Shown: positions 60,571 to 64,000 of the stretch, one piece after another
How the letters are laid out: the number at the start of each line of letters is the position of its first letter
Numbering within the stretch: the first letter of the stretch is position 1
Source: Pleurotus djamor
Taxonomy: Eukaryota > Basidiomycota > Agaricomycetes > Agaricales > Pleurotaceae
Assembly (NCBI GenBank): GCA_029747585.1
Contig: JAPEVF010000192.1
Location: forward strand, 1 to 64,000
Reading direction: 5' to 3'
Length of the DNA stretch: 64,000 nt
Notes under the pieces: model-generated
The model's database searches: none
What the model was told of the DNA's origin: nothing
Seen by the model: the letters and a program-made list of their open reading frames with translations, nothing else
Program-made: the position numbers and the translations under genes

Positions 60571-62322
60571 CTAGCTCACTGTCATGTTGAGTTTATTGGC
60601 CAATGTTTCCATGTAGACATCTAATCTATGTGAGCAAGCGTTAGTCTAGAAGGATTGGCACGCTGACCTGTTTCATGTCGTAGTTTCCAGTATTCAGTCA
60701 GCAGGTCATTGAGCTTAGACTGGCTTTGCTTGAGATGCTCGGATTTCTAGCCGTACCGTAAGTAACGACCTCAAGGTATTGTAAGGGAAGAGTGTACCTT
60801 CAGACGTATAGATTCCGCTTCCAGTCGGTATTCTTCGACTTGGCGGTCATTGTCTCGTCGTTCGACGGCCATGTCGTCATATTCTCGTTGAAGACGTTCA
60901 ATGGTTTTCTGACTTATAGCCTTCTTCTCCTCTGTATATCTCTGCGCACGCTCAAGCTTCTCGCGGGCATTCGTGAATTGCTTCTCGACGCGCTACAAGG
61001 AGGGCAATGTGTCAGTAGGTGTCTGCCGGGATAAACATTGTAACAATACTTCTTGTCTGAGAGTGAGTTCACTCCGTTCAATATGCTTCATCTCAAGATG
61101 ATCCCTCAGGTCGGCAAGCTCCTTTTGGGAGGCTTGAAGAGAACCCATCTCTCTTTCGATCACCTGAAGTTGTTCAATACAGCTTCTAAGCTCCTGTATA
61201 TCGGGTTAGACATGAGACATTGAGCTATTCATTGGAGGAAACGAAGCGAACCTTCTCGATGTTGAGCAAGGCGTTGATTTTGGCTTGCAAGTCCCTGACT
61301 TTAGCATCGAGCGCAGACAGCGTTTTTCTGTCTTCCTGGGCCGTGCTCCCCATTATAACAATGGATCGCTTGATGCGTTCAGGTGACTGGACAATGCGTG
61401 AGCGGGTGCGATTTATGGACTCGGAAACGCGTGAAATTTCGTTATTGAGACCTTCCTGCGGAGCGTCAATGAAGGGGCAGAAGTAGGTATATACAGTAGG
61501 ATCATACTTTACGTCTGATCAATCCAGTCTTCTCGGCTTTGAGTTTCTCCCCTTCTTGCATGGCAGCGGTTTGGAGTTCCTTGGTGGCGAGCATTTTTGC
61601 CCGGAGCGCAGCATTCTCTTTCCGAAGCTGATCGCATCGTGGTTCGTCTTCGGCAATCTTGGCTCTAGGATGAACGGGTTAGAAGCAATATGGTGAAAGT
61701 GACTTGTCAACGAACTTGAGTACGTCGACTTTCGCTCGTACGTCAGCTAATTCCCGAATGACAGTCTCCCTGTCATCGACCAGCTTTTGTGATCCGTCGC
61801 GGAGATCCTTGACGAAGGGGTTACACCACTGCTCCGTAAATTTGACAAAGTTTATGAACGCAGAGAGAAGTACGAGAGTGCGGTCCTTCTCTGGGTGACT
61901 AAGGTCCCTCGCGTTAAAGTCTTCAACTCGTGCGGCCTCAGCGAAGCGGGACCTGAATAAACATGGTATGTCATATGTTATAAGTCAGAGATGCAGCTCA
62001 CATATGATATAAAAATGTATTGTGTGACATCGCGAGAGAATACAAGTCCTACGGGGAGGGTTCAGAGCTGCCTTTCCTCGGGCTATCGCACTCTTGTGGA
62101 ACTCACATTCTCCTCCTCGACACTGGAAAGTGCATTCTGAACCGGCTCTCTCAGCTCGTCGTGGCTGAGGCCTGTCGCTTGCTTCAGGAAAGCTGCGTAG
62201 ATCGCTTCGACGAAGTCTGCGGTCGGGCGTACAAGTTGTTCTTGGCTGACAGATAAGCCCCAACTTGAGAGCGACGCAATGATGTCGGAGATGCTCATTT
62301 GGGGGAAGATTCCCTTCGCCAT
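60571..62322 (-). CDS. NUF2: Kinetochore protein Nuf2
   Basis: Subunit of the Ndc80 complex that links kinetochores to microtubules. Start MAKGIFPQMSISDIIASLSS (ATG ending 62322), stop TAG at 60571 after ETLANKLNMTVS. The N-terminal calponin-homology-like region includes PQMSISDIIASLSSWGLSVS and VEAIYAAFL. Exon 1 ends at 62107 before GTGAGT; exon 2 starts at 62048 (DLYSLAMSHNTFLYHM). Next come FNARDLSHPEKDRTLVLLSA and INFVKFTEQ (conserved in Nuf2), then long coiled coil: VIRELADVRAKVDVLKAKI, EGLNNEISRVSESI, ERLQREYDDMAVERRD. About eight exons. It is divergent from the RecQ gene. Confidence 0.9.
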
Positions 62323-62491
62323 CTTTCGCGTCGTTGAAGCCTGTGAGTGCGCGTTGCAGAGATGATGATGGGGGTTGAGTGCAGAAAGCGTTGATCGCTG
62401 AAACGCGCCTGTCACGCGATCACGTGATATAAGGGTGCGTTATCGGCATATCGCGTAAGTCAGGATATGTCCCCTTTGAACCACAACCACC
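62323..62491. promoter_or_regulatory. Divergent promoter between NUF2 and the RecQ helicase
   Basis: 169 bases separate the two start codons; a CACGTGAT site lies near 62421. No TATA box is clear. Confidence 0.5.
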
Positions 62492-64000
62492 ATGTCCACG
62501 CTAAAGACAAATCTGGATGATGTTCTGCGGCGTCAGAACCAGAACAAAGCCCATTCATCTTTCACTCCGGCTCTTCCAAAGTCAAATGTCCGCACATTTT
62601 CTCTTTCTTTGCACCCCGAATACCTAAGATCATCTTTCTTTAGTCCTCAAGATTCAAGCCAGTACTACAACAATCTCAGCCTTCTTCGAGTGAGCAAAAG
62701 CTTACTTTAGGCTCGCCACAGACTCATCCTCTTCCACCAGTTCGCCAGCGGCTCCCGTCGTTCTCTACACCGGGCTTCACTTCGAGCACACCCGGCCCAT
62801 CTCAGTCTGGAAAGCCTTTGCGAGAAGTCATCTCCATCTCGAGTGACTCCGACCTGTCCACGCCGTCTAACCGTAGCGCGAAGCGAAGCTCACCTGGCCC
62901 TCCGAATCTTTCTCCATCCCCCAAGCGTCGTAAGCAGTCGGAAAACAAGGAGAATGAGATGGACCTGTACAGCGGAATAAGCAAGGGAAAGAACAGGGAG
63001 GCTCAAAACTCGCTATCTACTGTTTCTGGAAACTCTGCCAGCTCTTCTTCGACGTACCACGATCCTTGGAAGAGTCTCGATAGAGACTACCCTCAGCCTA
63101 CCTCGCCTTCCAAGCCCGACAAATCATCTCCCGAACACCCTGACCTCGCACCGGTAAGGTCTTTCTTTCTGTCTTCACCAGTGGCTCATCCTGTTCGTAG
63201 CTTTCTCTAAATGAACTCACGAAGCTTCGAGACTTCAATATGAATGAATACAATCGCATCTCGGGATTTATCTTTGGGAATAGCAGCAAGCAAGGTGAAA
63301 CTATAGACTTTGTGACCCTTCGAGGCATGAGGTATGTGCAGCATCTTTGCCCTTCAAAAAGGATGCTTAGATGCTTTTAGGGATTTTGTGGAAATGCGCC
63401 TTCGCGCAATCAACGCAATCATACGCGACAAAGAGCGTTCGGATCCTGAGGCCCAATGCGTAGGACAGTCTGCACCACCATTGGCAGAGATATCTGCTAA
63501 CGGACGATCGCCGGCTAGCATTGTGGACCAAGCCGATGCCACCGAAGTAGAGATGAATCCGCCTTTATCTCAGGGTCTCCGCTACGAACCAACGTTGGGG
63601 GAAGAGGAACTATGGAATTCAGTCGATGAAATTGAGCACTTCGACGAACCGGAGGGGGATGACAAGTTAATGGCTCCGACTGCGAACATTCCCCTGGCAT
63701 CTGTTTCGACATCGCTGCATTCAGAAATCATGAAGAATCTCAGGGGGACATTCCATCTGACCCAATTTCGCCCTCATCAACAGGAAGCGGTTGAGGCAAC
63801 CTTGCGTGGCGAGGACGTCTTTGTTCTTATGCCGACTGGTGGTGGCAAGAGTTTATGTTACCAGCTCCCTGCTGTTTGTGAAGGGGGGAAAACCAAGGGG
63901 GTGACATTCGTAGTGTCACCACTCATCGCTCTCATTGCCGATCAAGTTAGCTCCCTTAAGGCGAAAGGCATTGGTGCTCTCCAATGGACATCAGAATCTG
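62492..64000 (+). CDS. RecQ-family DNA helicase, 3' end beyond the window
   Basis: 3'-5' helicase of the Sgs1/Rqh1/BLM group acting in recombination and fork repair. Start [19 protein letters not shown]. Exon 1 appears to splice from near 62587 (GTCCGC, a weak donor) to TTTCTTTAG near 62641, then [14 protein letters not shown] and a disordered Ser/Pro-rich stretch with [13 protein letters not shown] and [11 protein letters not shown] (nuclear-localisation-like). After introns near 63155-63200 and 63330-63365, the exon includes [15 protein letters not shown]. The helicase core begins: motif 0 [16 protein letters not shown], motif [16 protein letters not shown], motif Ia [13 protein letters not shown]. 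The window ends at [12 protein letters not shown], before the DEAH box, so the gene is cut by the window edge, not broken. Confidence 0.9.

Overview
The window looks like nuclear DNA of an agaricomycete (mushroom-forming basidiomycete). Genes are packed on both strands, coding regions are cut by many 48-90 base GT-AG introns (one GC-AG), and the gene content fits: a glyoxal-oxidase-type copper radical oxidase, CYP512/ent-kaurene-oxidase-like P450s, FAS1 and F-box proteins, and a member of an uncharacterised coiled-coil family I recall only from agaricomycetes. All exon models here were built by reading splice sites and frames by hand; no search was run.

Layout. 0.2-5.8 kb: an anoctamin/Ist2-type membrane protein (+), a glutamine-rich protein with a myristoylation-type N-terminus (-), and a weak hypothetical gene (+). 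5.8-17.8 kb: a gene-poor tract full of microsatellites and diverged duplications, some tandem and some inverted. In its middle sits a roughly 2-kb island (10.05-12.01 kb) with one coiled-coil gene and loosely matching AT-rich ends, a possible mobile element. 17.8-24.2 kb: a WD40 protein (-) divergent from the splicing factor TFIP11/Ntr1 (+). 24.8-27.1 kb: the copper radical oxidase (+). 27.7-34.6 kb: two paralogous GRDP-like (DUF1399) genes (-) flanking small unknown genes. 36.0-40.6 kb: a tandem P450 pair (-), one intact and one lacking its heme-binding 3' end. 41.6-42.4 kb: a MAPEG protein (-). 43.5-52.3 kb: an RNase III-fold fragment, a very long DYRK kinase (+) and a PDK/BCKDK-type mitochondrial kinase (-). 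52.4-60.4 kb: proteasome ATPase Rpt1 (-), V-ATPase subunit A (+), a FAS1 protein (+) and an F-box protein (+). 60.6-64 kb: kinetochore protein Nuf2 (-) divergent from a RecQ helicase (+) that runs off the window.

Most conserved genes are housekeeping: lipid transport, splicing, protein turnover, vacuolar acidification, chromosome segregation and DNA repair. The middle third (oxidase, GRDP pair, P450 pair, MAPEG) is accessory, with visible recent duplication and decay. I see no complete biosynthetic cluster, rRNA, convincing tRNA or CRISPR.

Ambiguous bases fall into two classes. Scattered single Ns, mostly beside homopolymers, look like base-call insertions that break frames (anoctamin, PDK; DYRK shows the same effect at an A7 run). 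The dense Ns of 52.37-60.40 kb are different: in VMA1 they sit at third codon positions and become denser in introns, as expected if two diverged haplotypes of a dikaryon were collapsed.
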